Part shown: positions 16,903 through 24,712 of the stretch, piece after piece
How the letters are laid out: every line of letters starts with the position of its first letter
Position numbering within the stretch: the first letter of the stretch is position 1
Source: Novosphingobium rosa NBRC 15208
GTDB taxonomy: Bacteria > Pseudomonadota > Alphaproteobacteria > Sphingomonadales > Sphingomonadaceae
Assembly: GCF_001598555.1 (NCBI RefSeq)
Contig: NZ_BCZE01000070.1
Coordinates: 1-37,639, forward strand
Reading direction: 5' to 3'
Length of the DNA: 37,639 nucleotides
Program-made: the position numbers and the translations under genes
The notes under the pieces: generated by a model
What the model was told of the DNA's origin: nothing
What the model saw: only the letters and a program-made list of their open reading frames with translations
The model's database searches: none

Positions 16903-17206
16903 ACTGCCAAATCTCCCCATGCCGGACGGCATGATGCGGTCCATGCCGCAAGGCATGATGCTTTACGGCTCGCCCATCGGGCTTGCCGCCTGGCCTATCT
17001 TCGCGTGCAAGCGCCGGTAGTGTGTGCCGATTGTCGCCTTCTCCTCGCCGTCTTCCTGTCGATTTGGGTCATCCCCGCCGCATGGCATGCTGTCTCTGGC
17101 CGCATGTGGCATGACGGCAGCAAATTCTGCAATCGGGCGATCCTACCGCATGGTGGCCGCTTGCCGCAGTGACATTCGGAATATGTTGCCAGAAAAATCC
17201 GCTTTA
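16903..17206. promoter_or_regulatory. Divergent control region of binding protein and membrane acyltransferase
   Basis: No gene is supported in these 304 bases. Besides the tandem palindromes at 16919-16956, a second pair of related words is present: CCGCATGGCATGC (17078-17090) and CCGCATGTGGCATG (17100-17113), with GGCATG units 23 bases apart. GGAATATGTTGCC is found from 17178. These are candidate operator words. Promoter hexamers were not identified with confidence. Confidence 0.4.
16919..16956 (-). repeat. Two tandem 24-base repeats with ATGCC-N4-GGCAT palindromes
   Basis: ATGCCGGACGGCAT (16919-16932) and ATGCCGCAAGGCAT (16943-16956) are each followed on the plus strand by GATGC, giving a 24-base period. 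The inner copy sits directly against the ribosome site of the binding-protein gene. The two-turn spacing of palindromes fits a dimeric regulator site. Confidence 0.65.
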
Positions 17207-18457
17207 ATGGTTCGGCCGACGATGGCGTCGGCAGAAGCGAAAGAGCATGAGATGGGCGCAGCAACAGCCGCGGCGTTAGGGTCGCAAACCTCCGAACACG
17301 TTCTGCCCAAGGCCCCCGTGACCGTGAAGACGCGTCTGCAGAACATCGATGCCCTGCGTGGCTTCGTGATGGTGCTGATGCTGCTGGATCACACGCGTGA
17401 AACCTGGTTTCTGCAGGTGCCCGTCACCGATCCGGTCGATGCGCGCACCATCCTGCCGGCCATCGCTTTCGCCCGGTTCGCGGTCAGCTTCTGCGCGCCG
17501 ATCTTTGTCGCGCTGACCGGCCTTGGCGTGTTCCTGTTCCATCGCACCCACACCTTGCAGGAAACCACCGCCTATCTCTTCAAGCGCGGCCTGCTGCTGA
17601 TGGCGATCGAGGTGTTCTATCTCTCGCCGATCTATTGGGGCATCGCCAAGCCGACGCTGTGGCTTCAGGTGATCTGGTGTATCGGCGTCTGCATGATCAT
17701 TCTGGCCGGGCTGATCCGCCTGCCGCGTCCGGTGCTGATCGGGCTGGGGCTGGTGATCGTCTGCGGGCACAATCTGCTCGATGGCATTCATCTGACGCCT
17801 GACAATCCTTTCTTCATCCCCTGGGCCGAACTGCACCAGCGTGACGCGATCGCGCTGCCCTTCGGTCTGGTCGCCAAGGTCAGCTATCCCATCCTCGCCT
17901 GGGTAGGCGTGATCGCGCTGGGCTATGGCATCGGGCCGTGGTTTGCGCCCGACACCGCGCCGGAGCTTCGCCAGCGTCGCCTTGTCATTCTGGGCCTTGC
18001 CCTGCTGGCCGCTTTTGTCGCGCTGCGTTTGAACAACGGCTATGGCGACCACCCCTGGTTCACGGTCGAGGGCAGCCCGTTGCGCACGGCCATCAGCTTC
18101 CTCTCGCTGACCAAATATCCCCCCTCGCTCGACTTCCTGCTGCTGACGCTGGGCGTCGGGGCGATCCTGCTCACCGTGCTGGAGCGGATGGGCGATGCGC
18201 CCTTGGTGCGGGCCCTCGGCGTCTTCGGCGGAGCACCAATGTTCTTCTACATCCTGCATCTCACCACGCTGCGCCTGCTGTATCACACGGCCTTCGCGAT
18301 CTGGGGGCCCAACAAGGGGCCGCTGTTCGGGCTGGACAGCTATGGCTGGGTGCTGGTCTGGTATGTCGGGCTGATCGTGCCCTTCTACCTGCCCACCGCT
18401 TGGTATTCGCGCCTCAAGAAGCGTCGCCGCGACATCACCTGGCTCCGATATTTCTGA
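17207..18457 (+). CDS. DUF1624/heparan-alpha-glucosaminide N-acetyltransferase-like membrane acyltransferase
   Basis: A polytopic inner-membrane protein of about 416 residues. The open frame extends further upstream; ATG 17207 is used here, but 17222 or 17252 are equally possible because no ribosome site is strong. The family hallmark RLQNIDALRGFVMVLMLLDHTRE appears right before the first helix and contains the conserved Asp/Arg and DH. About ten helices follow, with FLSLTKYPPSLDFLLLTLG and GVFGGAPMFFYILHLTTLRLL near the end, also typical. Relatives (HGSNAT/YeiB-like) transfer acyl groups across membranes or to sugars; the bacterial substrate is unknown. It is followed by a hairpin spacer, then the next operon. 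Confidence 0.85.
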   Translation: MVRPTMASAEAKEHEMGAATAAALGSQTSEHVLPKAPVTVKTRLQNIDALRGFVMVLMLLDHTRETWFLQVPVTDPVDARTILPAIAFARFAVSFCAPIFVALTGLGVFLFHRTHTLQETTAYLFKRGLLLMAIEVFYLSPIYWGIAKPTLWLQVIWCIGVCMIILAGLIRLPRPVLIGLGLVIVCGHNLLDGIHLTPDNPFFIPWAELHQRDAIALPFGLVAKVSYPILAWVGVIALGYGIGPWFAPDTAPELRQRRLVILGLALLAAFVALRLNNGYGDHPWFTVEGSPLRTAISFLSLTKYPPSLDFLLLTLGVGAILLTVLERMGDAPLVRALGVFGGAPMFFYILHLTTLRLLYHTAFAIWGPNKGPLFGLDSYGWVLVWYVGLIVPFYLPTAWYSRLKKRRRDITWLRYF

Positions 18458-18485
18458 CATCGGGCGCAAGGCCTTGCCTCGGCAG

Positions 18486-18518
18486 CATCTGCCGCATTCT
18501 CCCGGAATCCGGCAGATG
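18486..18518 (+). other. Long hairpin between acyltransferase and acetyltransferase genes
   Basis: CATCTGCCG (18486-18494) pairs with CGGCAGATG (18510-18518). Inside it, after a C-C mismatch, ATTC (18496-18499) pairs with GAAT (18505-18508), leaving a five-base loop. No T-tract follows. It may be a Rho-assisted terminator, an mRNA structure, or an operator. GAATCCGGCAGAT resembles GAATCCAGGCAGAT before the transporter operon (about 7405). Confidence 0.5.
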
Positions 18519-18584
18519 TCACCGCGTAAGGTCATTATGATGCCATGGCAGCGGCATGGCTGCTGACAGGACAAAGGGCGCATC

Positions 18585-19451
18585 ATGGTTCACTTGTCGA
18601 TCAATCACGCCACGCAGGAGGCGATCCGGCTGGTTCCGATGTGCGAGCAGCATCTGGATCAGGCGCATGATCTCTCCCGCGCGCTGAACTGGCCCTATCG
18701 GCGCGAGGACTGGGCCTTCGCGCTTGACCTTGGCCACGGGCTGGTCGCCGAACATAAGGGGCAGGTGCTGGGGACGGCGCTGTGGTGGCCGTATGGCGAC
18801 GATGTGGCCTCGGTCGGCATGGTCATTGTCTCGCCGCAGGCGCGGCGGCAGGGGATCGGAGCCCGGCTGATGGACGCGTTGCTCGCCCGGCTTGAGGGGC
18901 GACGCATCGTGCTCAATGCCACGCCCGATGGCCTGCCCCTCTATGAGCGGCTTGGCTTCCTGCCTTGCGGCGCGGTGCACCAGCATCAGGCGGTGCTGAC
19001 CGCGGCGCCGCGCCTCGACAGCGATGCGGTCATCCGCCCCCTCGGCCCCGATGACCTGGCCGCGCTGCGCGCGCTGGACAGGGCCGGGAGCGGGATGGAT
19101 CGCGACGGATTGATCGCGGCGCTGCGCGCCATCGGCCAGATCAAGGTGCTGGAGCGCGATGGCGAGGTGCAGGCCTATGGCTGCGCGCGCGTCTGGGGGC
19201 GCGGTGTGGTGATCGGGCCGGTCGTGGCGGAAACGCGCGAGGACGCGCGGAGCATCATCGCGGCGCTGGCCGTCGACCACGAAGGCCGATTCCTGCGCAT
19301 CGACGTCACGCGCCGCAGCGACCTGTCACCCTGGCTGGAGGCCATCGGCCTGCCGCAGGTCGATGCGGTGGTGGCCATGGCCAAGGGGCCGCCCTGCGGT
19401 CCGTCCGGTCGCCTGGCGGTCTTCGCGCTTTCCAACCAGTCGCTGGGTTAG
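18585..19451 (+). CDS. Tandem GNAT-family N-acetyltransferase, second copy
   Basis: A 288-residue homologue of the protein at 6293-7150, roughly 35-40 percent alike by eye and with the same two-half layout. The N-terminal half has VGMVIVSPQARRQGIGARLMDALL (R-x-x-G-x-G), then RRIVLNATPDGLPLYERLGF. The C-terminal half starts at about 145 with VIRPLGPDDLAALRALD and includes YGCARVWGRGVVIGPVVAET. It leads the operon with the PLP aldolase-like enzyme 26 bases on. AAAGGG precedes the start. Its substrate is not known. That both catabolic operons open with this enzyme type suggests a shared acetylated intermediate. Confidence 0.85.
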   Translation: MVHLSINHATQEAIRLVPMCEQHLDQAHDLSRALNWPYRREDWAFALDLGHGLVAEHKGQVLGTALWWPYGDDVASVGMVIVSPQARRQGIGARLMDALLARLEGRRIVLNATPDGLPLYERLGFLPCGAVHQHQAVLTAAPRLDSDAVIRPLGPDDLAALRALDRAGSGMDRDGLIAALRAIGQIKVLERDGEVQAYGCARVWGRGVVIGPVVAETREDARSIIAALAVDHEGRFLRIDVTRRSDLSPWLEAIGLPQVDAVVAMAKGPPCGPSGRLAVFALSNQSLG

Positions 19452-19477
19452 CCCTCTTTTTGTCCATAGGATCGAGC

Positions 19478-20653
19478 ATGATCGAAACCGCCACCAAGCC
19501 CGCCGTAACCGTCGAGACAGCCAGCCTGGACTCGATTGCCACGCCAGCCCTGATCCTTGACGTTGCCAGGGTCGACCGCAACATTGCCCGGCTGCGCGGG
19601 CGTCTTTCAGACCTCGGTGTCCAGTTCCGGCCTCATGTTAAAACGGGCAAATCGGTTGATGTGGCCCGCCGTTTCTTTCCCGAAGGCAGCGGGCCGATCA
19701 CGGTCTCGACGCTGGCCGAGGCGGATTATTTCGCGTCGCATGGTTTTAACGATATCACCTATGCCGTCGGTCTGGCGCCGGAGAAGATCGGCAGGGCCAG
19801 CGCGCTGGTGGCGCAAGGCGTCGATCTGACCGTGCTGATCGATTCCGTCGAGCAGGCCGGGGCGCTGGCCGATGCCGCTGGCCGGGGCGTGGCCATGCCC
19901 GCCGTGCTGATCGAGGTGGATTGCGACGGCCACCGGGGCGGATTGCTGCCCGACGATCCCGCGCTGATCCTCATTGCCGACATGCTGCGCGACGGCGGCG
20001 TCGCCTTGCGCGGCGTGCTCACCCATGCCGGGGAATCCTATGCTTGCCGCGACGGCGCAGGCCTGCCCGAAGCGGCCGAGGCCGAGCGGGCTGCCGCCGT
20101 TGGGGCGGCTCAGGCTTTGCGGGCAAAGGGCCATCCTTGCCCGGTGGTCAGTGTCGGCTCGACCCCGACGGCGCATTTTGCACGCAACCTCGATGGGGTG
20201 ACCGAGGTGCGCGCGGGGGTCTTCGTCTTCTTCGATCTGGTGATGCACGGGATCGGCGTCTGCGCGACCGATGACATCGCCTTGTCCGTGCTGGCCACCG
20301 TGATCGGCCATCGCCCGCAAAAGGGCTGGATCTTGACCGATGCCGGATGGATGGCCCTGTCGCGCGATCGCGGCACGCAGGCTCATCCGGTCGATCAGGG
20401 CTATGGGCTGGTCTGCGATGTCGATGGTGTGCCCTTTGGCGATGTAATCGTCGGCGATGCCAGCCAGGAGCATGGTATTCTCACCATCCGTCCGGGCAGC
20501 ACAGCGGCCTTGCCCGAGCTGGCGCTGGGGCAAAGGGTCCGGGTGTTTCCCAACCACGCCTGCGCCACCGGGGCGCAGCACGAAACCTATCAGATCGTCG
20601 AGACCGGCAGCCGCGCGATTGTCGCGCACTGGCCGCGCATGCGGGGATGGTAA
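19478..20653 (+). CDS. D-threonine aldolase-like / DSD1-family PLP enzyme
   Basis: A 391-residue fold-type III PLP enzyme. Start ATG 19478 follows AGGATCGAGC. The alanine-racemase-like barrel begins IATPALILDVARVDRNI. The PLP lysine is in QFRPHVKTGKS (about residue 55), and PLP phosphate contacts include VSVGSTPTAHFA. The C-terminal beta domain ends with RVFPNHACATGAQH, whose His and Cys are the metal ligands of D-threonine aldolases and D-serine dehydratases. Known members split beta-hydroxy-D-amino acids into glycine plus aldehyde, or dehydrate D-serine or D-threo-3-hydroxyaspartate. With aldehyde dehydrogenase, amino-acid oxidase and RidA right behind, the aldolase reaction fits best, as an inference. 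Confidence 0.9.
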   Translation: MIETATKPAVTVETASLDSIATPALILDVARVDRNIARLRGRLSDLGVQFRPHVKTGKSVDVARRFFPEGSGPITVSTLAEADYFASHGFNDITYAVGLAPEKIGRASALVAQGVDLTVLIDSVEQAGALADAAGRGVAMPAVLIEVDCDGHRGGLLPDDPALILIADMLRDGGVALRGVLTHAGESYACRDGAGLPEAAEAERAAAVGAAQALRAKGHPCPVVSVGSTPTAHFARNLDGVTEVRAGVFVFFDLVMHGIGVCATDDIALSVLATVIGHRPQKGWILTDAGWMALSRDRGTQAHPVDQGYGLVCDVDGVPFGDVIVGDASQEHGILTIRPGSTAALPELALGQRVRVFPNHACATGAQHETYQIVETGSRAIVAHWPRMRGW

Positions 20654-20657
20654 GCAG

Positions 20658-21083
20658 ATGACAAAGCCAAAGACACCGACCGTCCAGACCCTCGTGCCCG
20701 AAACACTGGCTCGCCCCGGCGGCCATTACAGCCATGCCGCGCGTGTCGGGAATCTGGTCTTCACGGCCGGGCAACTGGGCATCCGGCCCGATGGCACGCA
20801 CACCGCCGATCTCGCTTTCGAGGCGCAGGTGCGGCAGGCCCTGGCCAACATGCTGGCCGCTCTGGCGGCGGCGGGAGCGGGACCGGCTGATATCGTCAAG
20901 GTCACCGCCTACATCGTGGGCGTGGAGAACTGGCCACGCTTCAACGCCATCTATGCCGAGGTGATGGGCGATGTCCGCCCGGCGCGCACCGTCGTGCCCG
21001 TGCCCGAGCTGCACTACGGCTATCTGGTGGAAATCGACGCGATCGCGGCCTGCGGGCCTCAAGAGCAGGACTTGCCGATATGA
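20658..21083 (+). CDS. RidA/YjgF-family enamine/imine deaminase
   Basis: A 141-residue trimeric RidA-type protein. ATG 20658 is four bases after the previous stop, preceded by GGATGGTAAGC; the frame is open upstream but that part is shadow. Seen: PGGHYSHAARVGNLVFTAGQLGIRPDG, QVRQALANMLAALAAAGAGPADIVKVTAY, and the catalytic-site RPARTVVPV with the Arg plus YLVEIDAIA with the Glu. RidA proteins hydrolyse reactive enamines/imines released by PLP dehydratases and by FAD amino-acid oxidases, both encoded nearby. The C-terminus overlaps the aldehyde dehydrogenase start by four bases. Confidence 0.93.
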   Translation: MTKPKTPTVQTLVPETLARPGGHYSHAARVGNLVFTAGQLGIRPDGTHTADLAFEAQVRQALANMLAALAAAGAGPADIVKVTAYIVGVENWPRFNAIYAEVMGDVRPARTVVPVPELHYGYLVEIDAIAACGPQEQDLPI

Positions 21084-22540
21084 CCCTTGTACTCGACCCC
21101 TTGAGCCCCGCGCTGCTGGCGTGCCTCGATCATGCCTATATCGACGGGCAGTGGCTGCCGGTGACGGGAAGCGAGCGCCTGCCGGTGATCGACCCTTCGC
21201 GCGAAACCGTGGTGGCCGGCCTGACCGGCGCGACCGGGGCTGATCTTGATCGCGCCGTGGCTGCCGCGCGCCGCGCCTTTCCCGCCTTTGCGGCCACATC
21301 GGTGGCCCAGCGCATCGCCTGGCTCGAACGCATCGAGGCGCTGATGCAGGAGCGGGCGGAAGCGCTGGCCCGGATGCTGACGCTGGAAATGGGCGCGGCG
21401 ATCAGCCATGCGCGCGCGGCCCATGTGCCCTTTGCCATCGCCCATGTGCGCGCGGCCATCGATGTGCTGGCGGCCTATCCTTTCGAGACGCTGCGCGGCA
21501 CGACGGCCACCGTGCGCGAGCCCATTGGCGTTTGCGGATTGATCACGCCATGGAACTGGCCGCTCTATCAGATCACCGCGAAGGTCGCCCCGGCGCTTGC
21601 CGCGGGCTGCACCATCGTGCTCAAACCCAGCGAGCTGTCGCCGCTCAACGCCATCATGTTCGCCCAGATCCTGCATGATGCGGGTCTGCCTGCGGGCGTG
21701 TTCAATCTGGTCAATGGCACCGGGCCCGAGATCGGCGGCGCCATGGCGTCCCATCCCGACATCGATATGATCTCGATCACCGGATCGAACCGGGCGGGCG
21801 TGCTGGTGGCGCAGGCTGCCGCGCCGACAGTGAAGCGGGTGACACAGGAGCTGGGGGGCAAATCGCCCAATGTCCTGCTGCCCGACGCCGATTTCGAGAC
21901 GGTCGTCGCGAGCGGGGTGATGACCGCCTTCCGTAATGTCGGCCAGTCCTGCAGCGCCCCCACGCGGATGATCGTGCCGCGTGACAGGCTGGCGCAGGTC
22001 GAGGCGCTGGCCATCGCCGCCGTCGCGCAGATCCGCATGGGCGATCCGCTGGATGAAGGCACGGTGCTTGGCCCCATCGCCAATCAGGCCCAGTTCAACC
22101 GCGTGCAGGAGATGATCGAGGCGGGTATAGCCGACGGCGCCCGGCTGATCTGCGGCGGTCTGGGGCGGCTGGAGGGACTGTCGCAAGGCTTCTATGCCCG
22201 GCCCACGGTGTTTTCCGGGGTGACCGCCGACATGCGCATCGCTCAGGAGGAAATCTTCGGGCCCGTGCTCAGCATCATGGCCTATGACGATGTGGATGAG
22301 GCCGTGGCGCTGGCCAATGACACCGTCTATGGCCTGGGTGGCCATGTGCAGAGCCGGGATCTGGAGCAGGCCCGCGCCGTCGCCCGCCGCATCCGCACGG
22401 GGCAGGTCCATATCAACCATCCGGCATGGGACGCCCATGCGCCGTTTGGCGGTTACAAGCGTTCGGGCAACGGGCGCGAATATGGCCTGCCGGGCTTTGA
22501 GGATTATCTGGAAACCAAAGCTATCGTGGGCTTTGCCTGA
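21080..22540 (+). CDS. Aldehyde dehydrogenase family protein
   Basis: A 486-residue NAD(P)-dependent aldehyde dehydrogenase of usual length. Features: TPWNWPLYQITAKVAPALAAG, KPSELSPLNA, ITGSNRAGVLV, the catalytic Glu in QELGGKSPNV, and the catalytic Cys in NVGQSCSAPTRM near residue 293. The C-terminal oligomerisation part has FGGYKRSGNGREYGLPGFEDYLETK. Start overlaps the RidA stop (ATGA). The single Cys after QS-C differs from the CVC of the GabD-type enzyme at 4818-6281, so it likely takes another aldehyde. In this operon the aldehyde released by the aldolase-like enzyme is the obvious candidate. Confidence 0.93.
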   Translation: MTLVLDPLSPALLACLDHAYIDGQWLPVTGSERLPVIDPSRETVVAGLTGATGADLDRAVAAARRAFPAFAATSVAQRIAWLERIEALMQERAEALARMLTLEMGAAISHARAAHVPFAIAHVRAAIDVLAAYPFETLRGTTATVREPIGVCGLITPWNWPLYQITAKVAPALAAGCTIVLKPSELSPLNAIMFAQILHDAGLPAGVFNLVNGTGPEIGGAMASHPDIDMISITGSNRAGVLVAQAAAPTVKRVTQELGGKSPNVLLPDADFETVVASGVMTAFRNVGQSCSAPTRMIVPRDRLAQVEALAIAAVAQIRMGDPLDEGTVLGPIANQAQFNRVQEMIEAGIADGARLICGGLGRLEGLSQGFYARPTVFSGVTADMRIAQEEIFGPVLSIMAYDDVDEAVALANDTVYGLGGHVQSRDLEQARAVARRIRTGQVHINHPAWDAHAPFGGYKRSGNGREYGLPGFEDYLETKAIVGFA

Positions 22541-22583
22541 TCCGAGCCTTTGCCTTGAGCCCCAATGAAAGAAGGCGCTGACC

Positions 22584-23912
22584 ATGCCTGCACCCTTGCG
22601 TTACATCGAATCCTCTTCTCATCTGCCTGCCGAAGCGGATGCTGTCGTCATCGGCGGCGGGATCATCGGCAGCTTTACCGCCTATTATCTGGCGCGGCGC
22701 GGCCTGAAGGTGGCGCTGATCGAGAAAGGCGTCATCGCCGGCGAACAGTCCAGCCGCAACTGGGGCTGGTGCCGCCAGCAGAACCGCGATGCCCGTGAAC
22801 TGCCGCTTTCGACCAAGAGCCTCGACCTGTGGGAGCGATTCTCAGCGGAGAGCGGCGAGGCCACCGGCTTTCAGCGTTGCGGCCTGTTCTATGCCAGCAA
22901 CAATGAGGAAGAGCTGGAGACCTGGGCCAATTGGGGCCGTTTCGCCCGCACCGTCGGCGTGGAAACCCATATGCTCGACGCGCAGCAGGCCATGGCCCGC
23001 GCCGGGGCTTTCACCGACAAGAGCTGGCGCGGCGGCGTATGGTCCCCCACCGATGGCATCGCCAATCCGGGGCTGGCCGCGCCAGCCGCCGCCAAGGCGC
23101 TGATGGCGATGGGCAGCAGTGTCCATCAGGGCTGCGCCGCGCGCGGGCTGGAAACCAGTGGCGGCGCGGTCAGCGCGGTCGTCACGGAGAAGGGCACGAT
23201 CCGCACGAAGCTGGTGGTGATGGCGGGCGGGGCATGGGCCTCGTCCTTCTGCTATCAGCTTGGCGTGCGTTTTCCTCAGGCGGCGGTGCGTCAGACCATC
23301 GCGGCGGTGGCCACCAGTGCTTTGCATCTGCCCGATGCCTTCTTCAGCAAATCCGTGGCGATCACGCGGCGGGGCGAGGGCATCCACACGCTGGCCGTCA
23401 GCGGGCGGGCGCGGGTGGATCCCACGCCGCAGTTTCTGCGCTTCCATCGCGATTTCCTGCCGATGTTCGCCAAGCGCTGGCGCAATCTGTTCCCCGGTGG
23501 CTTCGATGGCTGGCGCGCGGGGCATGAGGGCGTCACGCGCTGGCGGCTGGACCAGCCCACGCCGATGGAGGCGATGCGCATTCTCGACGCCAAGGTCGAT
23601 GCGGTGGCTGTGGTGAAAGCGCAGGAGCGGGCCTCCGAACTGGTGCCTTCGTTGCGCAAGGTGCCGGTGGTGGCCTCATGGGCGGGTTATGTCGACAGCA
23701 CGCCCGATGGCGTTCCGGTGATCGGCGAGGTGCCCGGGGTGCCGGGCATGATCCTGGCGGCGGGCTTCAGCGGGCATGGCTTCGGCATCGGTCCGGGGGC
23801 CGGCCATCTGGCTGCCGATCTGGCGACGGGGGCGGCGCCGATCGTCGATCCGCAGGACTACAGCCTGTTGCGCTTCATGCCGGGGGGAAGGGTCGAGGTG
23901 GCCGATTTCTGA
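22584..23912 (+). CDS. FAD-dependent amino acid oxidoreductase (DAO family)
   Basis: A 442-residue flavoprotein. The N-terminal Rossmann motif is AVVIGGGIIGSFTAYYLARRGLKVALIE (G-x-G-x-x-G). It is followed by AGEQSSRNWGWCRQQNRDARELPL, typical of DadA- and sarcosine/glycine-oxidase-like enzymes. The C-terminal FAD contact reads GVPGMILAAGFSGHGFGIGPGAGHLAADL. No signal peptide, so cytoplasmic or membrane-face. It oxidises an amine or D-/secondary amino acid to an imine, which RidA encoded two genes upstream would hydrolyse. AGAAGG lies 12 bases before ATG 22584. It is last in the operon, with the terminator 19 bases downstream. Substrate not determined. Confidence 0.9.
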   Translation: MPAPLRYIESSSHLPAEADAVVIGGGIIGSFTAYYLARRGLKVALIEKGVIAGEQSSRNWGWCRQQNRDARELPLSTKSLDLWERFSAESGEATGFQRCGLFYASNNEEELETWANWGRFARTVGVETHMLDAQQAMARAGAFTDKSWRGGVWSPTDGIANPGLAAPAAAKALMAMGSSVHQGCAARGLETSGGAVSAVVTEKGTIRTKLVVMAGGAWASSFCYQLGVRFPQAAVRQTIAAVATSALHLPDAFFSKSVAITRRGEGIHTLAVSGRARVDPTPQFLRFHRDFLPMFAKRWRNLFPGGFDGWRAGHEGVTRWRLDQPTPMEAMRILDAKVDAVAVVKAQERASELVPSLRKVPVVASWAGYVDSTPDGVPVIGEVPGVPGMILAAGFSGHGFGIGPGAGHLAADLATGAAPIVDPQDYSLLRFMPGGRVEVADF

Positions 23913-23930
23913 GGCGATGACATCCAAGTG

Positions 23931-23959
23931 AAAAAGGGGGCTGGAAAGCCCCCTTTTTT
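23931..23959. terminator. Strong bidirectional intrinsic terminator
   Basis: Arms AAAAAGGGGGCT (23931-23942) and AGCCCCCTTTTT (23947-23958) pair over 12 bases around a GGAA tetraloop, with T-runs on both strands. It sits between the convergent oxidoreductase and HAD genes and would stop both operons. Confidence 0.95.
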
Positions 23960-24012
23960 ATGCGTTGGATGGCGGGTGGATCGGGCGAAGCCTGCGCCTC
24001 GCCCGACCGGGA

Positions 24013-24678
24013 TCACAGGCCGACGACGGCGGGCAGGCAGCCGATATGCGGGATCTCGATATCGCGGTAATTGGCGTTGGACGGCTCATGCCCGCGTCCG
24101 ACAAAGACCTGACAGCCAAAGCGCAGATCCTTTGCGGTGTTATGGTCATAGCGGAAGGAGGAGGAGACATGCATCATCTCTTCCGGTCCGCAGCCAAGCT
24201 GGTCGAACATATATTCGAAGGCCTGCATGCGCGGCTTGTAAGCCTGCGCCATCTCCGCCGTGTAGACGCGGTGGAAGGGCGCGCCCAACTGGTCGACATT
24301 GCGCTGGATCTGGTCGTTGCTGGCGTTCGAGAGGATGACCAGCGGGATCTTGTCGGCAATGGGGGCCAGACCGCCCGGCACATCGGCATGCGGGCCCCAG
24401 GTGGGCACGGCTTCATAGACGGATGCGCCAAAGGCCTCGTCGTATTCCAGACCCCAGCGCTTGCACAGACGCTCGACCGAATTGATGAGCACCTGCTTGT
24501 AGGGCTTCCATGCGCCCAGCGTCTCGTCGAAGCGATATTGTGCCCAGTCCTCGATCAGGCGCGGCATGTTTTCCGCCGAGACCCGGTCACCGAAATGAGC
24601 CTGCGCCATCTCGGTCATGCGGAAACGGATCAGCGTGCCATAGCAGTCGAAGCTGATGTATGTGGGGCGAAAGGTCAT
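24013..24678 (-). CDS. Type II haloacid-dehalogenase-like (HAD) hydrolase, copy 2
   Basis: A 221-residue HAD hydrolase. Start ATG 24678 (MTFRPTYISFDCYGTLI) has AGAGGA upstream. Nucleophile Asp11 is in a D-x-Y context, motif II is VILSNAS, motif III lysine is in YKPRMQAFEYM, and motif IV reads HVSSSFRYDHNTAKD. It shares about half its residues with the copy at 13934-14602, including AQAYKPRM, VPTW, RGHEP and the SSSFRYD replacement for the SSNAWD of dehalogenases. It is last in the minus operon after the bicupin (34 bases) and the FAD oxidase. A hydrolase on a C-X or phosphoester bond is possible; substrate unknown. Confidence 0.9.
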   Translation of the reverse strand: MTFRPTYISFDCYGTLIRFRMTEMAQAHFGDRVSAENMPRLIEDWAQYRFDETLGAWKPYKQVLINSVERLCKRWGLEYDEAFGASVYEAVPTWGPHADVPGGLAPIADKIPLVILSNASNDQIQRNVDQLGAPFHRVYTAEMAQAYKPRMQAFEYMFDQLGCGPEEMMHVSSSFRYDHNTAKDLRFGCQVFVGRGHEPSNANYRDIEIPHIGCLPAVVGL

Positions 24679-24712
24679 GGCATGGTCCTCTTGGCGGTCA
24701 GGTGCTTGGCGA

